Assembly: GCA_031761875.1 (NCBI GenBank)
Contig: CP134492.1
Span: 1,922,001-1,986,000 of the forward strand
DNA length: 64,000 nucleotides
Origin: Bacillaceae bacterium IKA-2
GTDB lineage: Bacteria > Bacillota > Bacilli > Bacillales > Anaerobacillaceae
Reading direction: 5' to 3'
Shown here: in pieces, positions 8,245 to 16,136 of the stretch
Position numbering within the stretch: position 1 is the stretch's first letter
Layout of the letters: each line of letters begins with the position of its first letter
Made by a program: the position numbers and the translations under genes
Notes under the pieces: generated by a model
Seen by the model: the letters and a program-made list of their open reading frames with translations, nothing else
What the model was told of the DNA's origin: nothing
Databases searched by the model: none

Positions 8245-9192
8245 ATGAAAAAAGGCTTACTTTTATCTATTTTACTAGGAAGTGCACTTGTTTTTACAGC
8301 GTGTTCATCAGAAGAAATTGCAACCGAAACTGATGTAGAGATAGAAGGTTCTGAAGTTAATTCCGACTATCCAAATGCGGATTTGTTAGTTGACGTTGAT
8401 TGGGTAGAGGAAAACTTAACTAATCAAGATGTTCGTTTTGTAGATCTTCGAGCAGAAGGCTTTGAAGGAGGGCATATTCCAGGTGCTGTTCATGTAACGT
8501 GGCAAGATTTAAATGATCCAGATGCTTCTGTCGGAGGCGTTCTAGCAAATGAAGATCTTTTTGAAGCGCTTATGGGTGAGCTTGGAATTAACAATGATAC
8601 ATTAGTTATTGCCTATGATGATGGTAATAGTATGGCTGCCGCTCGTCTCTTTTATGCTTTAGAGTATTACGGGCATGAGCAAGTAAAAATATTAAATGGT
8701 GGTTTTACAGCTTGGTTGACTTCTGGAAAAGATATCACAACAGAAGCTAAAGAAGTTGAAATGGCTTCTTTCACGGCAGAGGTTAATGAAAATTTAGCTG
8801 TCGATATGGATTTTGTTATCGCTAATCTTGAGAATGATAATTGTGTCATTCTTGATGCTAGATCACCTGACGAGCATAGTGGTGAAGATATTCGAGCAGA
8901 ACGTGGGGGTCATATTCCGTCTTCTGTGAATGTAGATTGGACCGAAGCAAATCAAGTCATTGACGGGGTTCCTAGTTTCAAATCGAAAGAAGACCTCGAA
9001 GAGTTATTTGGTGCAGCGGGTGTTGATCGCGAGAAAATGATTATCCCATACTGCCAAACAAATGTACGTGGTGCACACTCTTACTTTGTACTTCGCTTAC
9101 TTGGATTTGAAGATGTAAGACCGTATGAAGGCTCTTGGTCTGAGTGGGGAAATGAAGAGAGCGCACCAATTACAAATAGTGAAGAAGGTTAG
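8245..9192 (+). CDS. Two-domain rhodanese (sulfurtransferase) lipoprotein
   Basis: 315 residues with a lipoprotein signal (LVFTAC, Cys20), so the enzyme should be tethered outside the membrane. Two rhodanese domains follow (about 45-165 and 175-305). As in typical tandem rhodaneses, the N-terminal domain lacks the loop cysteine (IAYDDGNSMAAAR), while the C-terminal one has the active loop CQTNVR with Cys270. Likely reaction: transfer of a sulfane sulfur from thiosulfate or a 3-mercaptopyruvate-like donor. It heads an operon with a cytoplasmic rhodanese, a TusA-like carrier and a YeeE-type transporter, which points to external sulfur capture followed by import and relay. Confidence 0.9.
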   Translation: MKKGLLLSILLGSALVFTACSSEEIATETDVEIEGSEVNSDYPNADLLVDVDWVEENLTNQDVRFVDLRAEGFEGGHIPGAVHVTWQDLNDPDASVGGVLANEDLFEALMGELGINNDTLVIAYDDGNSMAAARLFYALEYYGHEQVKILNGGFTAWLTSGKDITTEAKEVEMASFTAEVNENLAVDMDFVIANLENDNCVILDARSPDEHSGEDIRAERGGHIPSSVNVDWTEANQVIDGVPSFKSKEDLEELFGAAGVDREKMIIPYCQTNVRGAHSYFVLRLLGFEDVRPYEGSWSEWGNEESAPITNSEEG

Positions 9193-9203
9193 GTGGTTCA
9201 TAG

Positions 9204-9572
9204 ATGAGTAGTGTTATAGATGAAATCATCCAATATAATTACAATGAATTAAAAGAAATTTATGATCATGATTCAACGACGATTATTATTGATGTTCGAG
9301 AAGAAGAAGAGTACGAAGAAGCTCACATTCCACGTATTCCGCTTCTTCCAATGAGTGAGATCGTTGATGTCATTGACGATTTTGCAAAAGACAAAAAGTA
9401 TGTCCTCGTTTGTCGAAGTGGGAGACGCAGCCAAGAAGTAGCCTTATTTTTTAAAGATAACGGCATTGATGAAGTTGCCAACTATGCCGACGGAATGCTA
9501 GGCTGGCAAGGAGAGATAGCAAGCGGCTTAGAGCATGTAATAACTGATGTGAAATTATTATATAAAAAATGA
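9204..9572 (+). CDS. Single-domain rhodanese
   Basis: 122 residues with no signal peptide, so cytoplasmic. The active loop is CRSGRRS with Cys70, preceded by the usual IIDVREEEEYEEAHIP motif. It starts 12 bases after the upstream stop, with AGGTGG as ribosome site. I infer it takes persulfide sulfur on the inside and passes it to the TusA-like protein encoded next. An alternative is a general sulfide-handling role like other GlpE/PspE-type rhodaneses. Confidence 0.9.
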   Translation: MSSVIDEIIQYNYNELKEIYDHDSTTIIIDVREEEEYEEAHIPRIPLLPMSEIVDVIDDFAKDKKYVLVCRSGRRSQEVALFFKDNGIDEVANYADGMLGWQGEIASGLEHVITDVKLLYKK

Positions 9573-9591
9573 TAGTAGAGGAGATGTTGAA

Positions 9592-9852
9592 ATGAGTTAT
9601 ACACCAGAACAATTAAAGGAATTATCCGTAGATATTACAATTGATGCGATTGGGGAAGTTTGCCCGCACACGTTAAATATGGCATTAGATGGACTTAAAA
9701 AAGCTCAATCTGGTCAAATTGTCGTTGAAATTACTGATCATTCAATTGCAACCAAGACAATACCAGCAGCAGTTAGAATGAATAAAAAAGCAGAGCATCT
9801 TGGAACTGTGATTGATGGCGCACGTTATTCTATTTATTTAAAGAAACGCTAA
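9592..9852 (+). CDS. TusA-family sulfur carrier
   Basis: 86 residues of the TusA/SirA/YeeD fold. The conserved cysteine is Cys24 in VCPHT. The family motif is usually CPxP, and here the second proline is Thr. Family members accept persulfide from rhodaneses and donate it to thiolation or Fe-S pathways, and YeeD-type members work with YeeE/YedE thiosulfate transporters. The gene sits between a rhodanese and such a transporter with gaps of about 15-20 bases, which supports that pairing. Confidence 0.88.
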   Translation: MSYTPEQLKELSVDITIDAIGEVCPHTLNMALDGLKKAQSGQIVVEITDHSIATKTIPAAVRMNKKAEHLGTVIDGARYSIYLKKR

Positions 9853-9866
9853 GGTAAGGAGATAAT

Positions 9867-11000
9867 ATGGGGTTTACAATTGAATTTTTCATTATGGCAG
9901 CAATATTTGGGACAATTTATGGTTTTCTTCTCCAAAAGGCAGACTTTTGTTTTGTCGCTTCTGTTCGCGATTTTGTTAGTGTAAAAGACTCGCGAATTGG
10001 AAAGGGAGTTCTTGTGTTAATTGCTACTGCCCTGATTGGATGGGGGTTTGTACTAACGATTGGTGTTGCATCTATCGATCAATTGTGGACAGTTCCATTT
10101 GGTTTTTCTAATTTCTTAGGTGGTTTGTTGTTTGGAATTGGCATGACGATTGCTGGAAGCTGTGCCTCTGGTGCACTATACCGCGCCGGAATGGGTTATA
10201 TTCACTTTTGGATCGTAATTGCAGCGATGATTACGGGAAACCTACTTTTTGCTTTTGTTTACGATCCTTGGGCGCATACCTATATTGTGGAACCACTGAT
10301 TAGTGGGGAAGGCTATAGTTTATACGAACTAAATTTACCATTTTTACTTATTCCATTTTTACTTGTCGGACTGATGGTTTTCGTCGCCCTCCGCACGTAT
10401 GGATGGAATGGCTTTTGGCAAGGAGTGAAAGAAGCGCTTACGGATTGGTCAAAAAATCCTTTTAAACAACAGCACTGGGATGTTCGCTTCGTTGCATTTT
10501 TACTTGGTATTACAGCGACTATTCAATTCGTTTTACTTTCGTCTGTCAGTGTCACTGGACCAGAAACGAGAATAGGTGGAGTTCTTTTAGCACAGGTTTT
10601 CGGTGATTCATTTGTTTATAACAACACATACTTAAACATGATGTTCGCTGAATTTCCTGTCATCGGCTTAGGACCAGAAGAAACTCTCGTTATTTTTATC
10701 ATTGTTGGTGCATTTCTCTCGTCTTTATTAAGCAAAAGCTTTGCGATTCGAATACCAAAGGCAAAACGGTTGCCTTACGCAATCGGTGGCGGACTATTGA
10801 TGGGAGTAGCTTCTCGTATAGCTCCAGGTTGTAACATCGCGAACATTATTCCTGGAATAGGTGGATTGTCGATTGCTAGTTTTATCGTTATTATCGGTAT
10901 GGCAGTCGGGATTTTTATTGTTACTGCCTACGTCTTTAAAATGCCGCTACTTTTATTCCAAAAATTTGACGATGACGATGACGATGACGATGTTGCCTAA
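9867..11000 (+). CDS. YeeE/YedE (TsuA-type) thiosulfate/sulfur transporter
   Basis: 377 residues, almost wholly hydrophobic with about ten membrane segments. It shows the YeeE/YedE hallmarks: Cys28 (KADFCF), Cys99 in MTIAGSCASGALYRAG and Cys322 in APGCNIANIIPGIGG. In the studied TsuA transporter, conserved cysteines guide thiosulfate through the pore. The C-terminus is a run of eight Asp residues (FDDDDDDDDVA). Last gene of the sulfur operon, preceded by AAGGAG. Substrate assignment to thiosulfate rests on family and context. Confidence 0.88.
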   Translation: MGFTIEFFIMAAIFGTIYGFLLQKADFCFVASVRDFVSVKDSRIGKGVLVLIATALIGWGFVLTIGVASIDQLWTVPFGFSNFLGGLLFGIGMTIAGSCASGALYRAGMGYIHFWIVIAAMITGNLLFAFVYDPWAHTYIVEPLISGEGYSLYELNLPFLLIPFLLVGLMVFVALRTYGWNGFWQGVKEALTDWSKNPFKQQHWDVRFVAFLLGITATIQFVLLSSVSVTGPETRIGGVLLAQVFGDSFVYNNTYLNMMFAEFPVIGLGPEETLVIFIIVGAFLSSLLSKSFAIRIPKAKRLPYAIGGGLLMGVASRIAPGCNIANIIPGIGGLSIASFIVIIGMAVGIFIVTAYVFKMPLLLFQKFDDDDDDDDVA

Positions 11001-11009
11001 AATAAACTC

Positions 11010-11085
11010 ATTCGAGTGAATTTTATCATTCAAATACAGAGCCACTAGGATGCTAATATATTGGTATCTTGAAATTCACTCATTG
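11010..11085. repeat. Dispersed palindromic element, short copy A
   Basis: The ends GAGTGAATTTT (11014-11024) and GAAATTCACTC (11071-11081) are inverted, and the inside contains the family motif GAGCCACT. It is an internally shortened relative of the elements at 11973, 27829 and 62277. It lies between the YeeE gene and its terminator. Confidence 0.6.
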
Positions 11086-11100
11086 ATAAGAAATGTAGTG

Positions 11101-11133
11101 AAAAACCTGGAAGGTGATCCTTCTAGGTTTTTT
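11101..11133 (+). terminator. Terminator of the sulfur-relay operon
   Basis: AAAAACCTGGAAGG and its near complement (one G-U pair) flank a four-base loop and end in a T-run. Confidence 0.8.
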
Positions 11134-11218
11134 TACTATGAAGAATTAAATAATGTTAAAATAGGTGAAATGAGTAACTAGTAATATTTATGAATTTTTT
11201 ATTGGACGGTGTTGTCTT

Positions 11219-11953
11219 TTGAAGGAAAAGAAAAAGCTATTAGAAGTAGATTTATATAATCCGATTCAATCATATTTTATAAAAAAAGGTTTTCAGGTTT
11301 ATGGTGAGGTAATTGATTGCGATGTAGTGGCTGTAAAAGATAATGAACTAGTCATCATTGAATTAAAGCTGCTGCTAAATGTTGAACTACTCATCCAAGC
11401 AACAAAAAGGCAGCGGTTAACAGATATTGTCTACATAGCGATACCAAAACCAAACTTTAGTTTCAGAACGAAGCGTTGGAAAGATATTTGCCATTTGATT
11501 CGAAGGCTAGAACTAGGGTTAATTATTGTTTCATTCTCTGAAAAAAGTCAAAATATTGATATTATTCTTGATCCTATTTCAACTGATCGAAGTATAATTA
11601 TCCGTAAAGGTAAGCAAAAAAGAGCTAGGATCCTGAAAGAAATAAATGGCAGAAGTGCTGATTTTAATATAGGTGGTAGTAATAAAACAAAAATTATGAC
11701 TGCCTATAAAGAAAATTGTATCCAAGTCGCTAGTTACCTTGAAAAAGTGGGCCCTTTATCTCCTAAGGCTTTAGTTGAAATGGGAACTGGTGTTAAAACG
11801 CCTTCGATCCTAACGAAAAATTTTTACGGATGGTTTGAAAGAATCAAAAGAGGAATTTATGTAATTAGCGAAAATGGAAAACAGGGGTTAAAGGAATATC
11901 CTGAACTAGTGAGCTATTATTTAGAAAAAATGAAGAAGAAAAACTTGAATTAG
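11219..11953 (+). CDS. DUF2161, PD-(D/E)XK nuclease-like protein
   Basis: 244 residues. Residues 1-100 resemble a PD-(D/E)XK fold: KGFQVYGEVIDCDVVAV supplies the Asp and ELVIIELKL the E-x-K. A basic middle and a winged-helix-like C-terminus follow (GTGVKTPSILTKNFYGWFERI). This is the DUF2161 layout, annotated as putative phosphodiesterase with unknown target. The start is TTG at 11219, a common Bacillus start, with only a weak upstream site (GACGGTG). Copies of the same palindromic element sit on both sides (11010-11085 and 11973-12150). Confidence 0.75.
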   Translation: MKEKKKLLEVDLYNPIQSYFIKKGFQVYGEVIDCDVVAVKDNELVIIELKLLLNVELLIQATKRQRLTDIVYIAIPKPNFSFRTKRWKDICHLIRRLELGLIIVSFSEKSQNIDIILDPISTDRSIIIRKGKQKRARILKEINGRSADFNIGGSNKTKIMTAYKENCIQVASYLEKVGPLSPKALVEMGTGVKTPSILTKNFYGWFERIKRGIYVISENGKQGLKEYPELVSYYLEKMKKKNLN

Positions 11954-11972
11954 GCCGTTTGACGTGTTTATT

Positions 11973-12150
11973 TATGAATGAATTTCTTTGATGCAGAATC
12001 AGCTCCACTAGGTTATTATTACTGATTCAAAACACTAAGATAATACATCTAGGTGAATCAAAACATATCAAATAGGGAGTTGAAATGAACCGTTTTCAAC
12101 TTAGTAGCTTGATGTGGCTAATATAATGGTATTATGAAATTCACTCATAA
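11973..12150. repeat. Dispersed palindromic element, long copy B
   Basis: Ends TTATGAATGAATTTC (from 11972) and GAAATTCACTCATAA (to 12150) form terminal inverted repeats. The inside has ATGCAGA, CTCCACT, AGTTGAA/TTCAACT and TGATGTGGCTA in the same order as copy D at 62277. It is MITE-like: no ORF and AT-rich. The middle is longer than in the other copies. Confidence 0.75.
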
Positions 12151-12204
12151 ATGTGTTAGAAAATGGATTGCTAAAAATGATAAAATAGATGAGGTGGGAT
12201 TAAC

Positions 12205-12759
12205 ATGTTCAAGAACATTTGTGTCTTTTGTGGATCATCTTTTGGAAAAAATGAACTTTACAAAACTGAAGTAAAGCAGTTTGGAGAGTTGCTTGGAGAA
12301 AAAAATATTAACTTAGTTTACGGAGGTGGAAACTCAGGCTTAATGGGAGAATTATCCCGCTCCGTTCTCGCAGGTAATGGTGAAGTTATCGGAGTTATTC
12401 CGAAAAAATTATATGATATTGATGAACATATTGAGCTTACCGATCTCATCATTGTTGATACGATGCATGAAAGAAAAGCAAAAATGTATGATCTGGCCGA
12501 TGGATTCATCGCGCTTCCAGGAGGGATAGGGACTATTGAAGAGTTAACTGAGGCGTTAACTTGGCAGCAGCTTGGTTATCATCATAAGCCAATTGGAGTC
12601 CTTAACATTAATCATTTTTATGATAAGCTAAAATTATTTTTTGATCATATGACAGACGAAGGCTTTATCAGGGATAATTTCTTAAATAATATTATTATTT
12701 CAGACTGCCCAAAAGAATTGATAGAGAAAATGGAGAAATTTAAGCCGTTACATAAATGA
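12205..12759 (+). CDS. LOG-family (TIGR00730) Rossmann protein, YvdD-like
   Basis: 184 residues with both signatures of the family once called lysine decarboxylase-like: GGGNSGLMG near residue 40 and PGGIGTIEELTEALTWQQLG near 110. Characterised members hydrolyse nucleoside 5'-monophosphates to base and ribose phosphate (cytokinin activation in plants and some bacteria). In Bacillus the physiological substrate is unsettled. GAGGTGG precedes the ATG. It is the first gene after element B and runs in the same direction as the MFS gene. Confidence 0.9.
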   Translation: MFKNICVFCGSSFGKNELYKTEVKQFGELLGEKNINLVYGGGNSGLMGELSRSVLAGNGEVIGVIPKKLYDIDEHIELTDLIIVDTMHERKAKMYDLADGFIALPGGIGTIEELTEALTWQQLGYHHKPIGVLNINHFYDKLKLFFDHMTDEGFIRDNFLNNIIISDCPKELIEKMEKFKPLHK

Positions 12760-12841
12760 TTTTCATCATGCGTATTCTACTCGAATAGGTAGATGTGAGT
12801 ATGTTGGAGCTAAACAAAAAACAAGCAATGAAAGGACTTTT

Positions 12842-14251
12842 ATGAGTCGTTATCAGCGTAACATTACAATTGCACTAATTATTGCAACCTTCCTAGCAGC
12901 GATAGAAGTAACTGTTATTAGTACAGCTATGCCTGTTATTACTAAGGAGCTTGGTGGACTGGATTTGATAAGCTGGGTCTTTGCCATTTATTTATTAACC
13001 TATGCGGTTATGACACCAATTTTTGGAAAACTTGCAGATTTATTTGGTAGAAAAAAGATATTTATTACAGGAGCTGGTTTATTTTTAATTGGTTCAGCGT
13101 TGTGTGGCTTGTCACAATCAATGGAACAACTTATTCTGTTTCGTGCTGTGCAAGGAATTGGGGCTGGGGCATTAATGCCGATGACATTTACGATTGTTGG
13201 TGATATTTTCAAATATGAAGAGCGTGCTAAAGTGCAAGCGATAATTGGTTCTATTTGGGGAATTGCCGGCGTTTTCGGACCGTTAGTTGGTGGTTTTTTT
13301 GTCGATTATTTAACGTGGAACTGGATTTTTTACATCAACATTCCCTTTGGTTTGATATCGATGTTTTTAATTGGTAAATACTTAGAAGAAAAGATCGAGA
13401 AACGGAAACGTTCAATTGATTATGGTGGGGCAATCACTTTTATAATCGGAACAACAGCCTTACTCTATGCGCTCCTATCTGGTGGAAATGAATTTGCCTG
13501 GAACGATAGGATGATGTTTGTTCTGTTCGGCATTGCATTCGTGTTCTTATTTCTTTTTATCATTGTCCAATTAAAGGTATCAGAACCGATGATTCCATTT
13601 TACTTATTTAAAAATCGACACTTATTAATTGTCAATTTGAGTGGATTACTACTTGGTACGATTTTAATTGGATTAACCGCGTATTTACCACTTTGGGTAC
13701 AAGGCGTGTTGCTTTTAGCTGCTACTTCCTCTGGATTAACCCTGATCCCAATGTCAATTGGCTGGCCATTAGGAGCATTTTTCAGTGGCCGCTATATCGT
13801 TAAATTAGGAATAAAGCCGATATCACTAGCGGGTGTGATTTTAATTGCTCTTGGTACATCGGCACTAGCCTTTATTTCAATTTCGACACCAAATCTTATC
13901 CTGATCATCATAATGTTTTTTATCGGTTTAGGTTTTGGTTTAGCGTTCACCGTATTTACGGTAATTGTTCAATCATCAGTCGATTGGAACCAGCGTGGAA
14001 CAGCGACTTCTTTGAACTCATTTCTACGAACATTAGGACAAACGCTCGGAATTGCCGTACTTGGTGCGGTTCTTAATCAGTATATTGGAAGACATATAAT
14101 TAATGGGGGGGACGTAGCGCCTGAAATTCTTGCTGCGGGTCTTCATTCGGTGTTCATAATTTTAGCTTTTATAGCGATTTTATGTGCTATTCTAGTAGCT
14201 GGTTTTCTTCCAAAAGAACAGCCGGAATTTGCCAAAAAAACTTCAGACTGA
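12842..14251 (+). CDS. MFS drug exporter, DHA2 (14-TM, EmrB/QacA) type
   Basis: 469 residues with 14 predicted hydrophobic spans. Motif A is clear at the loop after TM2 (GKLADLFGRKKIFI), and the antiporter motif C region is IAGVFGPLVGGFF. The start ATG at 12842 has GAAAGGA nine bases upstream. Likely role: proton-driven efflux of hydrophobic toxic compounds. Substrate unknown. There is no linked regulator, and only weak transcription-end signals follow. Confidence 0.9.
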   Translation: MSRYQRNITIALIIATFLAAIEVTVISTAMPVITKELGGLDLISWVFAIYLLTYAVMTPIFGKLADLFGRKKIFITGAGLFLIGSALCGLSQSMEQLILFRAVQGIGAGALMPMTFTIVGDIFKYEERAKVQAIIGSIWGIAGVFGPLVGGFFVDYLTWNWIFYINIPFGLISMFLIGKYLEEKIEKRKRSIDYGGAITFIIGTTALLYALLSGGNEFAWNDRMMFVLFGIAFVFLFLFIIVQLKVSEPMIPFYLFKNRHLLIVNLSGLLLGTILIGLTAYLPLWVQGVLLLAATSSGLTLIPMSIGWPLGAFFSGRYIVKLGIKPISLAGVILIALGTSALAFISISTPNLILIIIMFFIGLGFGLAFTVFTVIVQSSVDWNQRGTATSLNSFLRTLGQTLGIAVLGAVLNQYIGRHIINGGDVAPEILAAGLHSVFIILAFIAILCAILVAGFLPKEQPEFAKKTSD

Positions 14252-14453
14252 CTTTGGAAAGATGGAAAGTGGGAAAGGGAAAGCAGAAAGCAATTGCTAA
14301 ATACAACTGGCAACATCAATTGCACTTAAAAAGCTTTTGAACTTCCTTTCCAACCTCATACTTTCCATCCTTCAAACTAAATTCACGGTAATAGTTACTA
14401 TTGAGCAGATCGATTATTTTTTTAATATCACTAACTTGATGCAAAGGGTGAGG

Positions 14454-14786
14454 ATGTTGGAAGACAAAGTTATCATTGTAGAAGGAACGAGTGATCGGAA
14501 GCGAGTAAAGCTAGTACTTGATGAGCCTGTTAATGTCGTTTGTACTTACGGTACATTAAGTGATGAAAAGCTTGAGGAATTGATTTTTCCAATCGAGGAT
14601 AGCGATGTCTATATCCTTGTCGATGCTGATGATGCTGGTGAAAAACTTAGAAAACAGTTAAAAAGAGAATTACCTAATGCGACTCATTTGTATACTCAGA
14701 AAGTCTATCGGCAGGTTGAGACAACTCCGCTAGATTATCTCGCTCAAGTATTAAGAGGACATTTTAATGTCAAGGAAATACGTTGA
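14454..14786 (+). CDS. yusF: YusF-like Toprim-domain protein
   Basis: 110 residues consisting almost only of a Toprim fold. The metal-binding glutamate is in VIIVEGTSDR at residues 5-14, and the DxD motif is VDADDAG in the middle. Toprim domains occur in primases, topoisomerases and RNase M5-like maturases. Stand-alone YusF proteins have no known function. The start at 14454 is chosen because AAAGGG lies five bases before it and the Toprim fold begins at once; the longer frame from 14337 has no ribosome site. A YusE-like gene, its neighbour in B. subtilis, lies 5 kb downstream. Confidence 0.78.
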   Translation: MLEDKVIIVEGTSDRKRVKLVLDEPVNVVCTYGTLSDEKLEELIFPIEDSDVYILVDADDAGEKLRKQLKRELPNATHLYTQKVYRQVETTPLDYLAQVLRGHFNVKEIR

Positions 14787-14838
14787 AACTTACTCGAAGT
14801 GATTATTTAAAGGAAATAAAGTGGTGAAAAAGTTTGTA

Positions 14839-14888
14839 GGTGTCAAAAAAATGAAGTCTAACTTTCTGTATTTCTCAGGTTTGACACC
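14839..14888. terminator. Weak inverted repeat between converging genes
   Basis: GGTGTCAAA (14839-14847) and TTTGACACC (14880-14888) can pair across a 32-base loop, between the stops of the yusF-like and coiled-coil genes. The loop is long, so this is only a possible bidirectional end. Confidence 0.35.
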
Positions 14889-14896
14889 ATAGATAG

Positions 14897-15538
14897 CTAT
14901 TGGGCCCTTTTTAATTCACGCAAATCGGTTTCTTGTTCTAAAGAGCGCATTGCAAGAGCACTGAGGATTTTATCTTGTCTTTCTTGCCCTTTTTTTAAGG
15001 AACTAATACTACCATAAGACTGATGGACATCCATTGATAAGGCCTCTAATTTTGCATCTGTTTCTTCTTGTCGATCAAAAATCGCTATTGCCAATAAGTT
15101 TAATTCGGCTTGTCCAGCTTTTAAAGATTGAACGTCTTCTTTTAAGGTGTTGACGTCTTCCTTTAAGTTATGAACATCTTCTTTTAGAGTGTTGACGTCT
15201 TCCTTTAAGTTATGAACATCTTCTTTTAGAGTGTGGACGTCTTTTTTTAAGGTGTGGACGTCTTCTTTTAAGTTATGAACATCTTCTTTTAGAGTGTGAA
15301 CGTCTTCTTTTAAGGTGTGGACGTCTTCTTTTAAGTTATGAACATCTTCTTTTAGAGTGTGGACGTCTTTTTTTAAGGTGTGGACGTCTTTCTTTAAGTT
15401 ATGAACATCTTCTTTTAGAGTGTGAACGTCTTCTTTTAAGGTGTGGACGTCTTCTTTTAGAGCGTGAATATCCTCTTTAATTGGTTGTAATGCTTCCGTA
15501 ATAACTTCTTTTAACATTAACCTTAGTTCTGCATTCAT
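14897..15538 (-). CDS. Heptad-repeat coiled-coil protein
   Basis: 213 residues with no enzyme domain. After a short start (MNAELRLMLKEVITEAL), residues about 20-135 are roughly sixteen copies of a seven-residue unit, LKEDVHT or LKEDVHN, an uninterrupted canonical coiled coil. The C-terminal 80 residues continue as less regular helix (AGQAELNLLAIAIFDRQEET). No signal peptide. Similar long coiled coils occur in phage and structural proteins, but nothing nearby fixes a role. The 21-bp DNA repeats make the length prone to change. Two bases separate the ATG from TACTCA, and CTCCTTTC on the plus strand gives a good GAAAGGAG site. Confidence 0.7.
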   Translation of the reverse strand: MNAELRLMLKEVITEALQPIKEDIHALKEDVHTLKEDVHTLKEDVHNLKKDVHTLKKDVHTLKEDVHNLKEDVHTLKEDVHTLKEDVHNLKEDVHTLKKDVHTLKEDVHNLKEDVNTLKEDVHNLKEDVNTLKEDVQSLKAGQAELNLLAIAIFDRQEETDAKLEALSMDVHQSYGSISSLKKGQERQDKILSALAMRSLEQETDLRELKRAQ

Positions 15539-15758
15539 TTACTCATCTCCTTTCATTAGAATTAAGTAGAACTCATTGCTACCATCTTAAATTATAACAG
15601 AATTAGTTTCAGGAAAACATAGATATTTAAAAGACTAGTTCTCTCAATCGTTGTTAATAAAAAGTGTAAATGTTTGTCTGAAAGATCTGTAAAAATTCAT
15701 CGTTAGTCAGATAATCTAAAATAGGAAACCACTATTTGGGAATTCTTCAAAATTTTTA

Positions 15759-15788
15759 TTGACATAAAGTTTTCGAGGGTGATAATAT
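15759..15788 (+). promoter_or_regulatory. Sigma-A promoter of the bmrCD leader
   Basis: TTGACA (15759-15764) and TAATAT (15783-15788) are separated by 18 bases. Transcription would start near 15795, giving a leader RNA of about 340 bases before bmrC. This accounts for most of the 598 bases between the coiled-coil and bmrC genes. Confidence 0.75.
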
Positions 15789-15835
15789 TAAAATGTTATT
15801 ATTAACAAGAAAATTATGTAAAAGGAGGGTTATTG

Positions 15836-15910
15836 ATGGAGCGTGTGAAGAAAGTAAAACTAATCAATTTGATAATTTCTAATGTGACCCACTTGGATTC
15901 TATAAAGTAA
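15836..15910 (+). CDS. 24-codon leader peptide upstream of bmrCD
   Basis: A short ORF (MERVKKVKLINL..., ending ...HLDSIK) with a near-perfect ribosome site, AAAGGAGGG, seven bases before its ATG. It lies between a strong promoter and an intrinsic terminator. In B. subtilis the homologous exporter genes bmrCD are preceded by the leader gene bmrB, whose translation controls terminator formation in response to ribosome-targeting antibiotics. This ORF is in the same place but shorter than the B. subtilis leader. Codons at 15883-15888 (TGTGAC) are complementary to the 5' arm of the terminator, so ribosome position could decide between structures. Confidence 0.72.
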   Translation: MERVKKVKLINLIISNVTHLDSIK

Positions 15911-15930
15911 CTTTACTTTTATTAATCAGT

Positions 15931-15968
15931 TTAGCGTGTGTCACAATGCCGTGGCTTGCGCTTTTTTA
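15931..15968 (+). terminator. Leader terminator T1 (attenuator) of bmrCD
   Basis: A 12-bp stem (15933-15944 with 15951-15962, one mismatch, some G-U) with loop AATGCC and a run of six T, starting 22 bases after the leader stop. Its 5' arm contains GTCACA (15940-15945), which can alternatively pair with the leader ORF at 15883-15888. Confidence 0.75.
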
Positions 15969-16072
15969 TATTTAGTTCCAGGGATCCAGTTTTTTTGAAT
16001 CAGTTGGAAATTGTTTGTATTTTTATACGAACTTATAAATATAAAAATAATACGCTAATTTTGCGTATATAC

Positions 16073-16105
16073 AAAAGCACACCGCTACTATTGGTGTGTT
16101 TTTTT
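16073..16105 (+). terminator. Second leader terminator T2 of bmrCD
   Basis: AAAAGCACACC (16073-16083) pairs with GGTGTGTTTTT (16093-16103), one G-U pair, followed by more T. It is a strong intrinsic terminator ending only 32 bases before the bmrC start, so expression needs read-through or antitermination here as well. A small hairpin at about 16050-16067 (TACGC/GCGTA) precedes it. Confidence 0.78.
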
Positions 16106-16136
16106 GTCATTTAAAAAGGATAGGGGAGGAACCCAA

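Noticed and set aside
12760-12841. Another half copy of the palindromic element (TTTTCATCATGCGTATTC)
   Set aside because: Similarity covers only about a dozen bases and no second end is found.
15120-15480. CRISPR-like or regulatory direct repeats
   Set aside because: They are the 21-bp codon repeats of the coiled-coil gene.
16104-16136. TTG start for bmrC
   Set aside because: It lies in the T-run region of terminator T2 and has no ribosome site; the GTG at 16137 does.
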